40,238 nucleotides of DNA, taken from an uncultured Desulfovibrio sp. GTDB lineage: Bacteria > Desulfobacterota > Desulfovibrionia > Desulfovibrionales > Desulfovibrionaceae. The position numbers and the translations under genes are program-made. Position 1 is the first letter of the stretch; every line of letters begins with the position of its first letter. Below the pieces are notes generated by a model. It was not told the origin of the DNA. It was given only the letters and a program-made list of their open reading frames with translations, and ran no database searches. The stretch spans positions 5,783 through 46,020 of the forward strand of contig CAJOMG010000025.1 of the NCBI GenBank assembly GCA_905235595.1. The letters run 5' to 3'. Positions 1 through 7,796 of the stretch are shown here, one piece after another.

Positions 1-266
1 GTCCACAGGGGTTCGATACCGATGACCACAACAGCCGCCACATTGGGGTTGCAACCGACGCCGATGAGTGTGCGGAAATGCAGATCAAGATCTTCGCCAA
101 ACTGGAGACGCCCATAGGCGTGCGGCAGGGCAAGTGTGCCCTTCACATTGTTGGCTACCGCTTCACAGGCGGCATTTGAAAGATCGTCCAGAGGAAGAAT
201 GATAACATGGTTACGGATGCCCACGCGACCATTGTCGCGGCGATAGCCCATAAAGGTTTTTTGCAT
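1..266 (-). CDS. suyB: (2R)-sulfolactate sulfo-lyase, large (beta) subunit, N-terminal part, cut by window edge
   Basis: Reading the minus strand from an ATG at 266 gives about 88 residues starting [20 protein letters not shown], with the G-RVG-RN motif typical of UxaA/altronate-dehydratase-type large subunits. The segment ending in an IGIEPLW motif resembles what I remember of SuyB proteins. It starts 4 bases after suyA, so the two are translated from one mRNA. The family uses an iron-dependent elimination; SuyAB splits (2R)-sulfolactate into pyruvate and sulfite in the cytoplasm. Most of the protein, including most active-site residues, lies outside the window. A related sugar-acid dehydratase is the main alternative. 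Confidence 0.75.
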   Translation of the reverse strand, partial: MQKTFMGYRRDNGRVGIRNHVIILPLDDLSNAACEAVANNVKGTLALPHAYGRLQFGEDLDLHFRTLIGVGCNPNVAAVVVIGIEPLW

Positions 267-270
267 TGGA

Positions 271-555
271 TTACCACCTCTTGGTTTTGACGTTGTGAAC
301 GTGTAGATGCTCGCCGCGTTTAATAGGCTTCACCACTTTGCCAATATCTGTGCCATACTTGATGACTGTATCGCCCACATTCAGGTCTTTAAGAGCGATT
401 TTGTGGCCGATGGGAATATCGTCAAGGGTTTCAAATTCAATAGTTGTGTCACCATCCATAACCCAACCATTAAGTTTGTCACCTTTTTTTACACCTTCAA
501 CAACGACAACACCTACACTGTCTCCCGGTTCATGAACAACGAAGTGGGTTGTCAT
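271..555 (-). CDS. suyA: (2R)-sulfolactate sulfo-lyase, small (alpha) subunit
   Basis: This 94-residue protein is a single SAF-type domain like the N-terminal part of altronate and galactarate dehydratases. Key stretches are [14 protein letters not shown] near the start, [10 protein letters not shown] in the middle and a C-terminal [10 protein letters not shown], which I recall as characteristic of SuyA. The start at 555 is chosen because AAGGAGT lies just upstream; a longer frame reaches to 636 but has no ribosome site. It pairs with suyB to convert sulfolactate to sulfite and pyruvate. In a sulfite-respiring organism the sulfite can feed dissimilatory sulfite reductase; that use is inferred. 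A sigma54 promoter lies about 160 bases upstream. Confidence 0.78.
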   Translation of the reverse strand: MTTHFVVHEPGDSVGVVVVEGVKKGDKLNGWVMDGDTTIEFETLDDIPIGHKIALKDLNVGDTVIKYGTDIGKVVKPIKRGEHLHVHNVKTKRW

Positions 556-715
556 AAAAGACTCCTTTTTGAAGTAACGAAATAGGACCTTGTAAATGCA
601 CTTGTGAATGTGTAAAAGATATATGTCCAACAACAAAAAAGATTGTCAATTATTTCCAGTAATTAAAGCAATCTAAGCGTATGTTGGATATGTCTATCAC
701 ATTCGAATTAAATTT

Positions 716-731
716 AGCATAAAACATGCCA
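716..731 (-). promoter_or_regulatory. sigma54 (-24/-12) promoter for suyAB
   Basis: On the minus strand the sequence reads TGGCATGTTTTATGCT. The GG and GC are separated by exactly 10 bases, as in the consensus TGGCACG-N4-TTGC. It faces suyA and predicts a start near 705 with a leader of about 150 bases. The divergent neighbour encodes a sigma54 activator, which fits. The 556-857 gap is otherwise AT-rich and holds one further clear palindrome. Confidence 0.7.
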
Positions 732-777
732 CAAGACAATGTTTTTATAATATACTGAAAATTAAAGATTTTTTTAT

Positions 778-794
778 ATATTTGTTACAAATAT
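778..794. promoter_or_regulatory. perfect 17-bp palindrome, candidate activator binding site
   Basis: ATATTTG and CAAATAT flank a TTA centre. The site sits about 50-60 bases upstream of the sigma54 element for suyAB and just upstream of the divergent activator gene. That is a plausible enhancer or autoregulatory position. The functional role is inferred, and short AT-rich palindromes can occur by chance. Confidence 0.4.
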
Positions 795-857
795 GAAATT
801 TAGGAATATTTTTATGCCGATATATGGGCAATATTGTTCTTTTTTGGGCAGATAACT

Positions 858-2453
858 ATGGAACATCGAAATGATTTCAATGGGTTGAATATGCCCTCTC
901 TGGCCGTGGGACAGGTGGTACACAATTTGGCAGACATCATCGTTCGCAAGTTGGACAGGAAGGCTTTTTTTATGGTGCTGGCAAAGCAGATTCGTGCTTT
1001 GTTCCATTATGACAGATTCTGTATCAATCTTTATGATTCTGAAAGGGAATTTCTAAATCTTTTTACAGCTGCTGATGGCACAGTTGTTGAGTCGCTCTCC
1101 AATACGCGAGTTGCACGTGACACCGTGGCCGGATTGGCAATTTCTTCGCGCAAACCCGTGGTCATCAACGATATCCGTTCTCTTAATCTGGGCAATGATC
1201 CTATGCCCCTCTCTTCAGTGGGATTGAATGCCACCATAGCCTTGCCATTGATTTTTAACCGGGAAGTCATTGCGACACTGCACGTATCCTTTATTCGTCA
1301 GCCTGATAACGTGGTTGAAATTCTCAATTTTCTTTTAGAGTTGAGTCCTGTTATTACTACATTTCTTTTTGCTCTGCTGGCTGAGGAACGCTGGGAGCAG
1401 ACCAGGGGGGCACACAATACAAGGGCGACAAGAGGGGAAGAGGCAAGTGTTCCTGCCCTGGAAAGCCGTTTACTGGAAACGCCACCGATGCAGCACACCA
1501 TGAATATCGCTACTAAAGTGGCCAAATTGAACATCCCGGTGCTCATCACCGGTGAAACTGGGACGGGCAAGAGCATGCTGGCCCGCTGGCTGCATCACAA
1601 CAGCCCGCGACACGGGGAAAACTTTATACATGTCAACTGCCCTGCCTTGGTCACAAGCCTGTTTGAAAGTGAGATGTTCGGTTATGCCAAGGGTGCTTTT
1701 ACCGGGGCTACATCCAAGCATGTTGGGCGTATTGAGATGGCACAGAACGGTACCCTGTTTCTGGATGAAATAGGTGAGCTGGGCACCGAGATGCAAAGCA
1801 AGCTGCTGCAGGTTTTAGAGGAAAATTCATTTGAGCGTGTGGGAGAGGCCGTGCCTGTGGGGGTGGATATCCGTATCATCTCTGCAACCAATCGGGATCT
1901 TGTTGCGGCCATGGCGGAGGAAAGGCTGCGTCGTGATCTCTATTATCGCCTTGCTGCAGTTGTCATTCATATGCCAGCATTGCGAGATCGCAAGGACGAT
2001 ATCCCGCTTTTTGTAGAGTATTTTATCCGACAGTTATCACGTCAGTATGAGATTCATCCTCCCAAGCTGCCTCGCGGTGTGGTACGGGCATTGTATGAAC
2101 ATGTTTGGCCGGGCAATATCCGTGAACTGCGCAATGTTGTAAGTCGTATTTTACTCCATACGCTTGATTCCCCTTTGTCTGATGCATTTGTGACTGAAAC
2201 ATTACACATGTGGAAAGATAGGGCCTCCCCTCAAGACAATGTTGTACAGGAAAGGACAAATTGCCTGAATCCTGTCCCCTTGGTGACGACGCTGAAAGAC
2301 AATGAGCGTGAACACATTTTGTCGGCTTTGCGCCAATCTGGTGGGCGGATTTCAGGATATGGTGGAGCTGCAGAACTCCTTGGCGTACCCCGTTCAACCT
2401 TACAGAATAAAATGCGCAAACTGGGCATCAACCGTGATTTCAGAAGAGGCTGA
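858..2453 (+). CDS. sigma54-dependent transcriptional activator (GAF-AAA+-HTH)
   Basis: The protein has about 531 residues in three parts: an N-terminal GAF-like sensor (roughly 25-175), a sigma54-interacting AAA+ domain, and a C-terminal Fis-type helix-turn-helix (about 485-528). Walker A GETGTGKS begins at residue 232, the sigma54-contact loop GAFTGA is at 279-284, and FLDEIGEL is the Walker B region. The HTH (GGAAELLGVPRSTLQNKM) resembles the FhlA/NorR group. It is divergent from suyAB, which has a sigma54 promoter, so it is the likely activator of sulfolactate use. The effector is not visible. The start is uncertain: ATG at 858 is chosen, but an in-frame TTG at 834 would add 8 residues, and neither has a strong ribosome site. 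Confidence 0.88.
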   Translation: MEHRNDFNGLNMPSLAVGQVVHNLADIIVRKLDRKAFFMVLAKQIRALFHYDRFCINLYDSEREFLNLFTAADGTVVESLSNTRVARDTVAGLAISSRKPVVINDIRSLNLGNDPMPLSSVGLNATIALPLIFNREVIATLHVSFIRQPDNVVEILNFLLELSPVITTFLFALLAEERWEQTRGAHNTRATRGEEASVPALESRLLETPPMQHTMNIATKVAKLNIPVLITGETGTGKSMLARWLHHNSPRHGENFIHVNCPALVTSLFESEMFGYAKGAFTGATSKHVGRIEMAQNGTLFLDEIGELGTEMQSKLLQVLEENSFERVGEAVPVGVDIRIISATNRDLVAAMAEERLRRDLYYRLAAVVIHMPALRDRKDDIPLFVEYFIRQLSRQYEIHPPKLPRGVVRALYEHVWPGNIRELRNVVSRILLHTLDSPLSDAFVTETLHMWKDRASPQDNVVQERTNCLNPVPLVTTLKDNEREHILSALRQSGGRISGYGGAAELLGVPRSTLQNKMRKLGINRDFRRG

Positions 2454-2455
2454 AT

Positions 2456-3412
2456 GTGGATAGCGAGCTTCTTGTGAACGCCCTTGAAGGCGTTTTTGCT
2501 TTGGTTACGCTTGGAACCATTGGCTACATAATAGCAGCATTACAATGGGCTGGCAATGAAACTCGAATTTTGCTTCCACGCATAATTACGAATATTTCGT
2601 TGCCGCCATACCTTATGTATACAATAATGAAGCATTTTCAAAGAGATAGAATTATAGAATTGCTTCATGGCATTTTGCCTCCATTGATTTCTGTGGCCAT
2701 AACATTTGTTCTTGCCCTATGTATTGCAAAGATATTTCGTGTGCAACGTGTGCATTTTGGACTATTTTGTGCATGTATTGCCAATTCAAACACAATATTT
2801 ATTGGAATACCAGTAAATATTGCCATTTTTGGAGAAAGTGCGATGCCATATGTTCTTCTATATTATATGGCGAGCACAGTTTTCTTTTGGACAATAGGTC
2901 AATATTCTATACTGACAGACAGTAAAAATAAAAGTATCATATCATATAAAAATATTACATTTTCAAAAATTATATCACCACCATTGATGGGTTTTATTAC
3001 TGGTGTTATTTTTACAGCAATTGGAGTAGAACTTCCTGATTTTGCTGAAAATGTTATCCAAAATCTTGGAAGTATGACAACGCCATTGGCTATGATATTT
3101 ATTGGCATTTCTATGTATGATATTGGATTAAGAAATATAAATGTAAATAAAGATATTGTTCTAGTCATAATAGGAAGAATGCTTCTTGCACCAATGATTA
3201 TGTTCTTTATTTCTAAATTATTTAATTTACAAGATAGTATGTCGCATGTATTTATTGTTCAATCTTCGTTGCCAGTCATGATGCAAGCAGCAATTTTAAG
3301 TGCATATTATAATGCTGACAGTCATTTTGGTTCCCAGGCTGTAGCTTATACGACAATACTTTCTATCGTTTTCATCCCTATCCTTATTGCTATACTTACG
3401 CGACTTTCTTAA
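2456..3412 (+). CDS. AEC-family (auxin efflux carrier type) transporter
   Basis: This 318-residue, highly hydrophobic protein carries roughly ten membrane segments in the usual AEC two-half arrangement. Markers include NSNTIFIGIPV in the first half and PLAMIFIGISMYDIG in the second. The family moves small carboxylates such as malate, malonate or lactate. It starts with GTG two bases after the stop of the activator gene, so it is translationally coupled to it; an AGAGG ribosome site lies in the end of that gene. Its base composition is strikingly AT-rich (12 G or C in 3121-3180) compared with its neighbours. A role in sulfolactate or related anion movement is inferred only from position. Confidence 0.85.
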   Translation: MDSELLVNALEGVFALVTLGTIGYIIAALQWAGNETRILLPRIITNISLPPYLMYTIMKHFQRDRIIELLHGILPPLISVAITFVLALCIAKIFRVQRVHFGLFCACIANSNTIFIGIPVNIAIFGESAMPYVLLYYMASTVFFWTIGQYSILTDSKNKSIISYKNITFSKIISPPLMGFITGVIFTAIGVELPDFAENVIQNLGSMTTPLAMIFIGISMYDIGLRNINVNKDIVLVIIGRMLLAPMIMFFISKLFNLQDSMSHVFIVQSSLPVMMQAAILSAYYNADSHFGSQAVAYTTILSIVFIPILIAILTRLS

Positions 3413-3431
3413 TTAGCTCAGAGTCAAGAAA

Positions 3432-3486
3432 TTATGATTTAGGAGATGCTGTTCTCGACATCTGTGATATGTTCCAGTAATCATAA
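3432..3486. repeat. separated inverted repeat TTATGATT...AATCATAA
   Basis: Two 8-base arms at 3432-3439 and 3479-3486 are perfect inverted copies separated by 39 bases, between the carrier gene and the NifA-like gene. The inner part contains AGATG...CATCT, so an RNA stem is possible. Function is unknown; it could be an operator pair or chance. Confidence 0.25.
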
Positions 3487-3503
3487 GGAATGTTATACGT
3501 CAA

Positions 3504-5093
3504 ATGAATGCCAATGATATACACAGTGCAGTCGCGTCGTCGGTAGTACATGGAGAGAACGCTGGCGCTTTTCGTGAGGATCAGCTGTGTCTTTTGTATG
3601 AGCTCGCCAATGTGGTCAATACCACCATAGACGAGGCGCAAGCACTCAATGCCGCCCTGCAGCTCATGGCTGAACATTTGCATATGATGCGCGGAGCGAT
3701 AACGCTTGTTTCCCCTGACAGTGGTGAAATCCGTATTGAGGCTGCTTACGGTCTCACGCCGGCCGAAGCACGGCGTGGAAGGTATGTGCGCGGTGAGGGA
3801 ATTACAGGGCGGGTCATTGAAACTGGCCGCCCTATGTGTATATCCGATGTGTCAGAAGAACCACTCTTTCTCAACCGTACGCGTTCGCGCGATTTAGGTA
3901 AGGAGACCATTTCCTTTATCTGCGTGCCCATTCTTCTTAACGACCAGGTTGTCGGCGCTCTCTCTGTGGATCGCCTGTTGACCGACGAGGATACGCTGAC
4001 CGACGAAATGCGTCTGTTGACCATTATTTCCACGCTCTTGGGGCATGTGGCTCTGGAAAAGCAGGAACGCATGGATGCCGTACAGCCGCAACCACTGCGT
4101 TTGCGCGGTTTTGTGGGCAACTGCGAAGCTATGCGGGTGGTCTATGAACAGATTGTCCAAGTGGCTTCATCAAATACCACAGTGCTCTTGCAGGGAGAAT
4201 CCGGCACGGGTAAAGAATTGGTGGCTCGCGCAATACATGCGGCTGGCCCTCGCGCCAGCAAACCGTTTATCCCTCTGAATTGTGCGGCATTGCCGGAAAA
4301 TCTCATCGAGAGTGAACTCTTCGGGCATGAGCGCGGAGCCTTTACCGGTGCCAATGCCTTGCGCAAGGGATGTTTTGAGCTGGCAGACGGCGGGACTCTC
4401 TTTCTGGATGAGGTTGGAGAACTTTCTCCCTTGATCCAGGCCAAATTATTACGCGTGCTGCAGGAACGTGTTTTTGTGCGACTAGGTGGCATGGAGGCGC
4501 ACTGTGTGGATGTACGTATTATCACAGCCACTAATCGTGATTTGGATGAAATGGTTCAGCAGGGAAATTTTCGTCGAGATCTTTATTACCGGTTGAATGT
4601 CTTTCCCATTGCCTTGCCCCCATTGCGTTCTCGTACAGATGATATTTTACCACTTGCCAGCCATTTTCTTAAAAAATTTTCCCAGGCCAACGGACGCGGT
4701 GGTGTTCGGCTTTCCCTCGCCGTTATGGGCATGCTGCAGCGCTATGCCTGGCCTGGCAATGTACGGGAACTCGAAAATGTCATGGAGCGGGCAGTATTGA
4801 TGCTCGGCCGCGAGGCACTCGTGTTGCCACAGCATTTGCCACGGGCTTTACATAGCTGCTCCATCAGCAATGGAAGGGGGAATGTTCCCACACGGAGTGC
4901 AGTTTCGGGAACCTTGCAGGAACAGCTTGAAGAACTTGAGCGGGCTATTATTGTTGAAGCTATGGAATGCAGTGGTGGTCAGCTGGGCAAGGCAGCCCAG
5001 AGTTTAGGACTTACAGAACGCATTATGGGTTTGCGTTTGCGGAAATATGATCTCAATTATAAAATGTTCAGATCTCAAAGAAGAAAATCGTAA
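3504..5093 (+). CDS. NifA-like sigma54-dependent activator (GAF-AAA+-HTH)
   Basis: A 529-residue protein with an N-terminal GAF domain (about 30-190), an AAA+ domain with GESGTGKE from residue 231 and GAFTGA at 278-283, and a C-terminal HTH ending GLTERIMGLRLRKYDL, like NifA. The whole layout and spacing match NifA. The oxygen-sensing Cys cluster found between the AAA+ and HTH domains in alpha- and betaproteobacterial NifA is absent; only a single Cys is seen in that linker. The ammonium transporter, P-II and glutamine synthetase genes downstream, behind a sigma54 promoter, suggest nitrogen regulation. No nif structural gene is in the window, so the symbol is withheld. Ribosome site AAGGA is somewhat far from the ATG. 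Confidence 0.82.
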   Translation: MNANDIHSAVASSVVHGENAGAFREDQLCLLYELANVVNTTIDEAQALNAALQLMAEHLHMMRGAITLVSPDSGEIRIEAAYGLTPAEARRGRYVRGEGITGRVIETGRPMCISDVSEEPLFLNRTRSRDLGKETISFICVPILLNDQVVGALSVDRLLTDEDTLTDEMRLLTIISTLLGHVALEKQERMDAVQPQPLRLRGFVGNCEAMRVVYEQIVQVASSNTTVLLQGESGTGKELVARAIHAAGPRASKPFIPLNCAALPENLIESELFGHERGAFTGANALRKGCFELADGGTLFLDEVGELSPLIQAKLLRVLQERVFVRLGGMEAHCVDVRIITATNRDLDEMVQQGNFRRDLYYRLNVFPIALPPLRSRTDDILPLASHFLKKFSQANGRGGVRLSLAVMGMLQRYAWPGNVRELENVMERAVLMLGREALVLPQHLPRALHSCSISNGRGNVPTRSAVSGTLQEQLEELERAIIVEAMECSGGQLGKAAQSLGLTERIMGLRLRKYDLNYKMFRSQRRKS

Positions 5094-5175
5094 GAGCGTC
5101 GTATATTGGGATGTCAGTAGTCCCCACCGCTGCTGCTTTAACGGCGTCAAGCTGCGGCGCTGATGCCAATGCCAT
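5068..5175 (-). CDS. possible 35-residue small ORF, unknown
   Basis: On the minus strand an AAGGAG sits 7 bases before an ATG at 5175 and opens a frame of 35 codons that runs into the 3' end of the NifA-like gene. The predicted peptide begins MALASAPQLDAVKAAAVG and I do not recognise it. It may be a gene remnant or chance; the good ribosome site is the only support. Confidence 0.22.
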   Translation of the reverse strand: MALASAPQLDAVKAAAVGTTDIPIYDALTIFFFEI

Positions 5176-5420
5176 ATTCACACTCCTTGTCTCAAAGGGC
5201 AATCGCTGAGCCAGTGCATCAGTTGGTGACGAGAACAAGATCTGCCTGAGAACTGTACATCCGAAGTGAGAATAAAGGGACACGCATGAAAAAGGCATTA
5301 AGCTGGTTCCGTGAGAACTCGACACCCCATTCCTGGCAGTGTAATTTATGGCTTTGCCTTCCTTGTGCCGGCTTCAAAACGCGATGGATAGCATAAGAGC
5401 TGTTAGTGAACGGAACTACC
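5094..5420. other. 327-base gap between NifA-like gene and exported NTF2-like gene
   Basis: This gap holds two short open frames with good ribosome sites on opposite strands (5068-5175 minus, 5286-5396 plus). No strong terminator, promoter or repeat was recognised. It could be a scar of decayed genes. Confidence 0.4.
5286..5396 (+). CDS. possible 36-residue small ORF, unknown
   Basis: An ATG at 5286 follows AAAGGGA at good spacing and opens 36 codons, beginning MKKALSWFRENSTPHSW and containing three cysteines. It ends 24 bases before the next gene's ATG, so it could be a leader peptide for that gene. No family is recognised. Confidence 0.25.
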   Translation: MKKALSWFRENSTPHSWQCNLWLCLPCAGFKTRWIA

Positions 5421-6113
5421 ATGAAAAAAATACTAAAAAAGACAGGCGTTGTGGTATTGCTTCTTTCTTTCTGCTCCCTGTTTGGTCAGGCATCATGCAC
5501 AATGAAGAAGGAGTCTGCCGGCAGCAATATAAGCGACTTTGAAGCCGTGCACAACCTCGTTGTGGCCGAAAGAATGTACCGTGTGAGTCATCGCAATGCC
5601 GAACTTGCCGAGTGTTATGCCGAGGATGCGGATATCCACACGTCCTGGCAAAGCGGCGGGCGGGAAACGTTCGTGGGAAAGACAGCGGTGGAGACGCAGC
5701 AGTCTTTGCCTATCGTGAATCGCTGCAACCCACCCCTTATTCACCTTAGAGGGCGTCGTGCGCTTGTGGAATACCCCATGACCACTACGCGTGAAGTTAT
5801 TGTGAATGGCGAAAAAGCCGTGCTGACTTCCTTTATGCTGCTCATTTATCGTGTAGAGAAGCGCGGCGGGCAGTGGAAAATTGTGAGCATGCTCTCCATA
5901 AATGAATATGATGAGCTTAAGCCAGCTGTTCCAGGTACCGATCTGAAGGTGAACAGCAACGATGTTAAGGATTATCGTCTGTCGTACCGTTGGCTCACCT
6001 ATACGCGCACATTGGCAGGTGGCACTATTTCGCAAGACCTTATAGGAATCGACCGCCCGGAGACTGTGAAAAAAACTTACGAAGATGGGTATAAATGGTT
6101 GAACGAAGAATGA
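5421..6113 (+). CDS. exported SnoaL/NTF2-like protein
   Basis: A 230-residue protein with a basic start and hydrophobic segment (MKKILKKTGVVVLLLSF), so it is probably exported; the region around ASC is not a canonical lipobox. Residues about 40-150 resemble an NTF2/SnoaL-like cone fold: a helix with VVAERMYRVSHRNAELAECYAEDADI, then a strand-rich part with QWKIVSML. Such proteins include small dehydratases, isomerases and non-catalytic ligand binders, so the reaction cannot be assigned. The start at 5421 gives a normal signal peptide; an in-frame GTG at 5406 is possible. A terminator follows at 6254, so it is transcribed separately from amtB. Confidence 0.65.
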   Translation: MKKILKKTGVVVLLLSFCSLFGQASCTMKKESAGSNISDFEAVHNLVVAERMYRVSHRNAELAECYAEDADIHTSWQSGGRETFVGKTAVETQQSLPIVNRCNPPLIHLRGRRALVEYPMTTTREVIVNGEKAVLTSFMLLIYRVEKRGGQWKIVSMLSINEYDELKPAVPGTDLKVNSNDVKDYRLSYRWLTYTRTLAGGTISQDLIGIDRPETVKKTYEDGYKWLNEE

Positions 6114-6253
6114 GGTGGTCCAGAGCCGTGTGGGGCGTCGGGAAAACATAATCGAAGAGTCTGCCAGACAGTATACTGAAGATAGAATCGACATAAATGT
6201 AATTAATCATTCTTGCTCTCTGTTAAAACGACAAAAATGTAGTTTTATACAAC

Positions 6254-6288
6254 TGCCGTGTGATTACAGGTAACCACACGGCATTTTT
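6254..6288 (+). terminator. Rho-independent terminator after the NTF2-like gene
   Basis: TGCCGTGTG at 6254-6262 pairs with CACACGGCA at 6275-6283. The inner TTAC/GTAA bases extend the stem past one mismatch, and TTTTT follows directly. It isolates the upstream gene from amtB. Confidence 0.75.
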
Positions 6289-6322
6289 GTGTTGTCCCTG
6301 CGCACAATGAAGGAAAATGTAT

Positions 6323-6352
6323 ACTATTTTCTACGATAATGTAGAAAATAGT
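6323..6352. promoter_or_regulatory. 30-bp palindrome upstream of amtB, candidate operator
   Basis: ACTATTTTCTAC and GTAGAAAATAGT are perfect 12-base inverted arms around GATAAT. The centre is roughly 120 bases upstream of the -24 element of the amtB sigma54 promoter, a normal distance for an activator site. It does not match the NifA consensus TGT-N10-ACA or an NtrC site that I know. A TTGACA follows closely at 6354. Confidence 0.45.
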
Positions 6353-6454
6353 TTTGACAACGGTAAGATCGCTACAATTCTCTGCATATATATCACATAA
6401 GAATTATATATAATATACTGATATTATTAGAAATTTAATCGCATATACATTCTT

Positions 6455-6470
6455 TGGCACAATTCCTGCC
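6455..6470 (+). promoter_or_regulatory. sigma54 (-24/-12) promoter for amtB-glnK-glnN
   Basis: TGGCACAATTCCTGCC carries the GG and GC ten bases apart and a perfect TGGCAC half. It predicts a start near 6481 and a leader of about 65 bases before the amtB ATG at 6546. The 6114-6545 gap also contains a terminator and a 30-bp palindrome. Confidence 0.8.
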
Positions 6471-6545
6471 TTGAGTTTCTTTGTGATACAGGGCCGCAAG
6501 GATGGTAGGGGTTTGCCCTGGGGACTGTTTGCCAAGGATGTTTCA

Positions 6546-7751
6546 ATGAATAGTGCCGATACCTGTTTTATTATCATCTGCGCCACGTTTGTTTTTCTTA
6601 TGACGCCAGCACTTGCGCTTTTTTACGGAGGGTTGGTCCGGGCGCGAAATATTCTTTCCACAAGCATGCACAGTTACGCATCGCTGGGACTTATCTCAGT
6701 ATTATGGGCCATTTTAGGCTATTCTCTTGCGTTCGGTCCTGATCACGGTGGCCTTTTGGGAGATTTGTCCTATGCATTTCTTCATGGAGTGGGGGGTAAT
6801 CCTTCTCCAGCTGCAGAAAATCTTCCGCATACGGTTTTCATGGCTTTTCAGTGCATGTTCGCGGTCCTGACCGTGGCACTTATTTCTGGTTCATATGCTG
6901 AACGTATCCGTTTCCCCGCCATGCTCGCTTTTTCCGCCCTCTGGTTGATTGCTGTGTATTGCCCCATGGCTCATTGGGTGTGGGGTGGAGGATGGATGGG
7001 AACAATGGGCGCCCTAGATTTTGCCGGAGGGGCAGTTGTACATATGTCATCTGGAGCTGCCGCCCTGGCATGCGCGCAGGCCCTTGGGCCTAGGCTGAAT
7101 CTGGGAGTAGCGGCCACGCCAAACAATCTTCCACTGACCTTGCTGGGTGGTGGGCTGCTATGGTTCGGCTGGTTTGGCTTTAACGCAGGCAGTGCCCTCG
7201 CCTCGGGTGCACTGGCAGGGCATGCTATGGTGGCAACACATATGGCTACTGCAAGCGGCATAGTAGGGTGGTTGCTCGTTGAATGGTGGCGTACCGGCAA
7301 GCCGACCAGTTTGGGCGCGATATCCGGTGCGCTGGCTGGCCTTGTGGCCATAACCCCTGGTGCAGGTTTTGTCGAGATCATGCCTGCCATGATCATAGGC
7401 TTTGCAGGAGGCATGGTCTGCTACGGGGGCGTTCTTCTTAAGTCCAGGCTCGGCTATGATGATGCTTTGGATGTCGTGGGTATTCATGGCCTGGGAGGAA
7501 CCTGGGGCGCGCTGGCTACAGGCTTGTTTGCCTGCGCTGCGGTGAACAATGTGGATGGCCTTTTCTATGGTAACCCCCATCAGGCATGGGTGCAGATTGT
7601 CTCCATCGTGGCCACATGGGGGTACTGCTATACTGTATCCCGCATTTTGCTCAAGCTGGTGGATTTGTTTTTCGGCCTGCGCGTTATGCCGGATTCTGAA
7701 GTCTCTGGCCTTGATTTGAGTGAGCATAACGAGCGCGGCTATTCAATGTAA
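6546..7751 (+). CDS. amtB: ammonium transporter
   Basis: A 401-residue inner-membrane protein of the Amt/Rh family with about eleven membrane segments. It carries the pore aspartate motif DFAGG, the first twin histidine in VVHMSSG, and the second in VVGIHGLGGTWGAL. The cytoplasmic tail GLRVMPDSEVSGLDLSEH is the conserved regulatory helix contacted by P-II. The start at 6546 has AAGGA seven bases upstream. A longer frame would begin inside the sigma54 promoter and is rejected. It conducts ammonium into the cell. The P-II gene starts 45 bases downstream, the classic amtB-glnK pairing, and expression is probably induced under nitrogen limitation. Confidence 0.95.
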   Translation: MNSADTCFIIICATFVFLMTPALALFYGGLVRARNILSTSMHSYASLGLISVLWAILGYSLAFGPDHGGLLGDLSYAFLHGVGGNPSPAAENLPHTVFMAFQCMFAVLTVALISGSYAERIRFPAMLAFSALWLIAVYCPMAHWVWGGGWMGTMGALDFAGGAVVHMSSGAAALACAQALGPRLNLGVAATPNNLPLTLLGGGLLWFGWFGFNAGSALASGALAGHAMVATHMATASGIVGWLLVEWWRTGKPTSLGAISGALAGLVAITPGAGFVEIMPAMIIGFAGGMVCYGGVLLKSRLGYDDALDVVGIHGLGGTWGALATGLFACAAVNNVDGLFYGNPHQAWVQIVSIVATWGYCYTVSRILLKLVDLFFGLRVMPDSEVSGLDLSEHNERGYSM

Positions 7752-7796
7752 TATATGTAATATGGTATGCAATGAATCAAAGAAAGGGCAACGCAT

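Noticed and set aside
834-857. TTG at 834 as the start of the first activator
   Set aside because: It has no good ribosome site and adds only eight residues; ATG at 858 is as good, so the question stays open but 858 is used.
6114-6454. NifA enhancer site TGT-N10-ACA upstream of amtB
   Set aside because: Each TGT in the gap was checked and none has ACA at the right distance; the closest have other spacing.
6471-6545. Extended N-terminus for amtB from 6471
   Set aside because: It would start in or beside the sigma54 promoter before the predicted transcription start; ATG 6546 has AAGGA and gives a normal Amt N-terminus.
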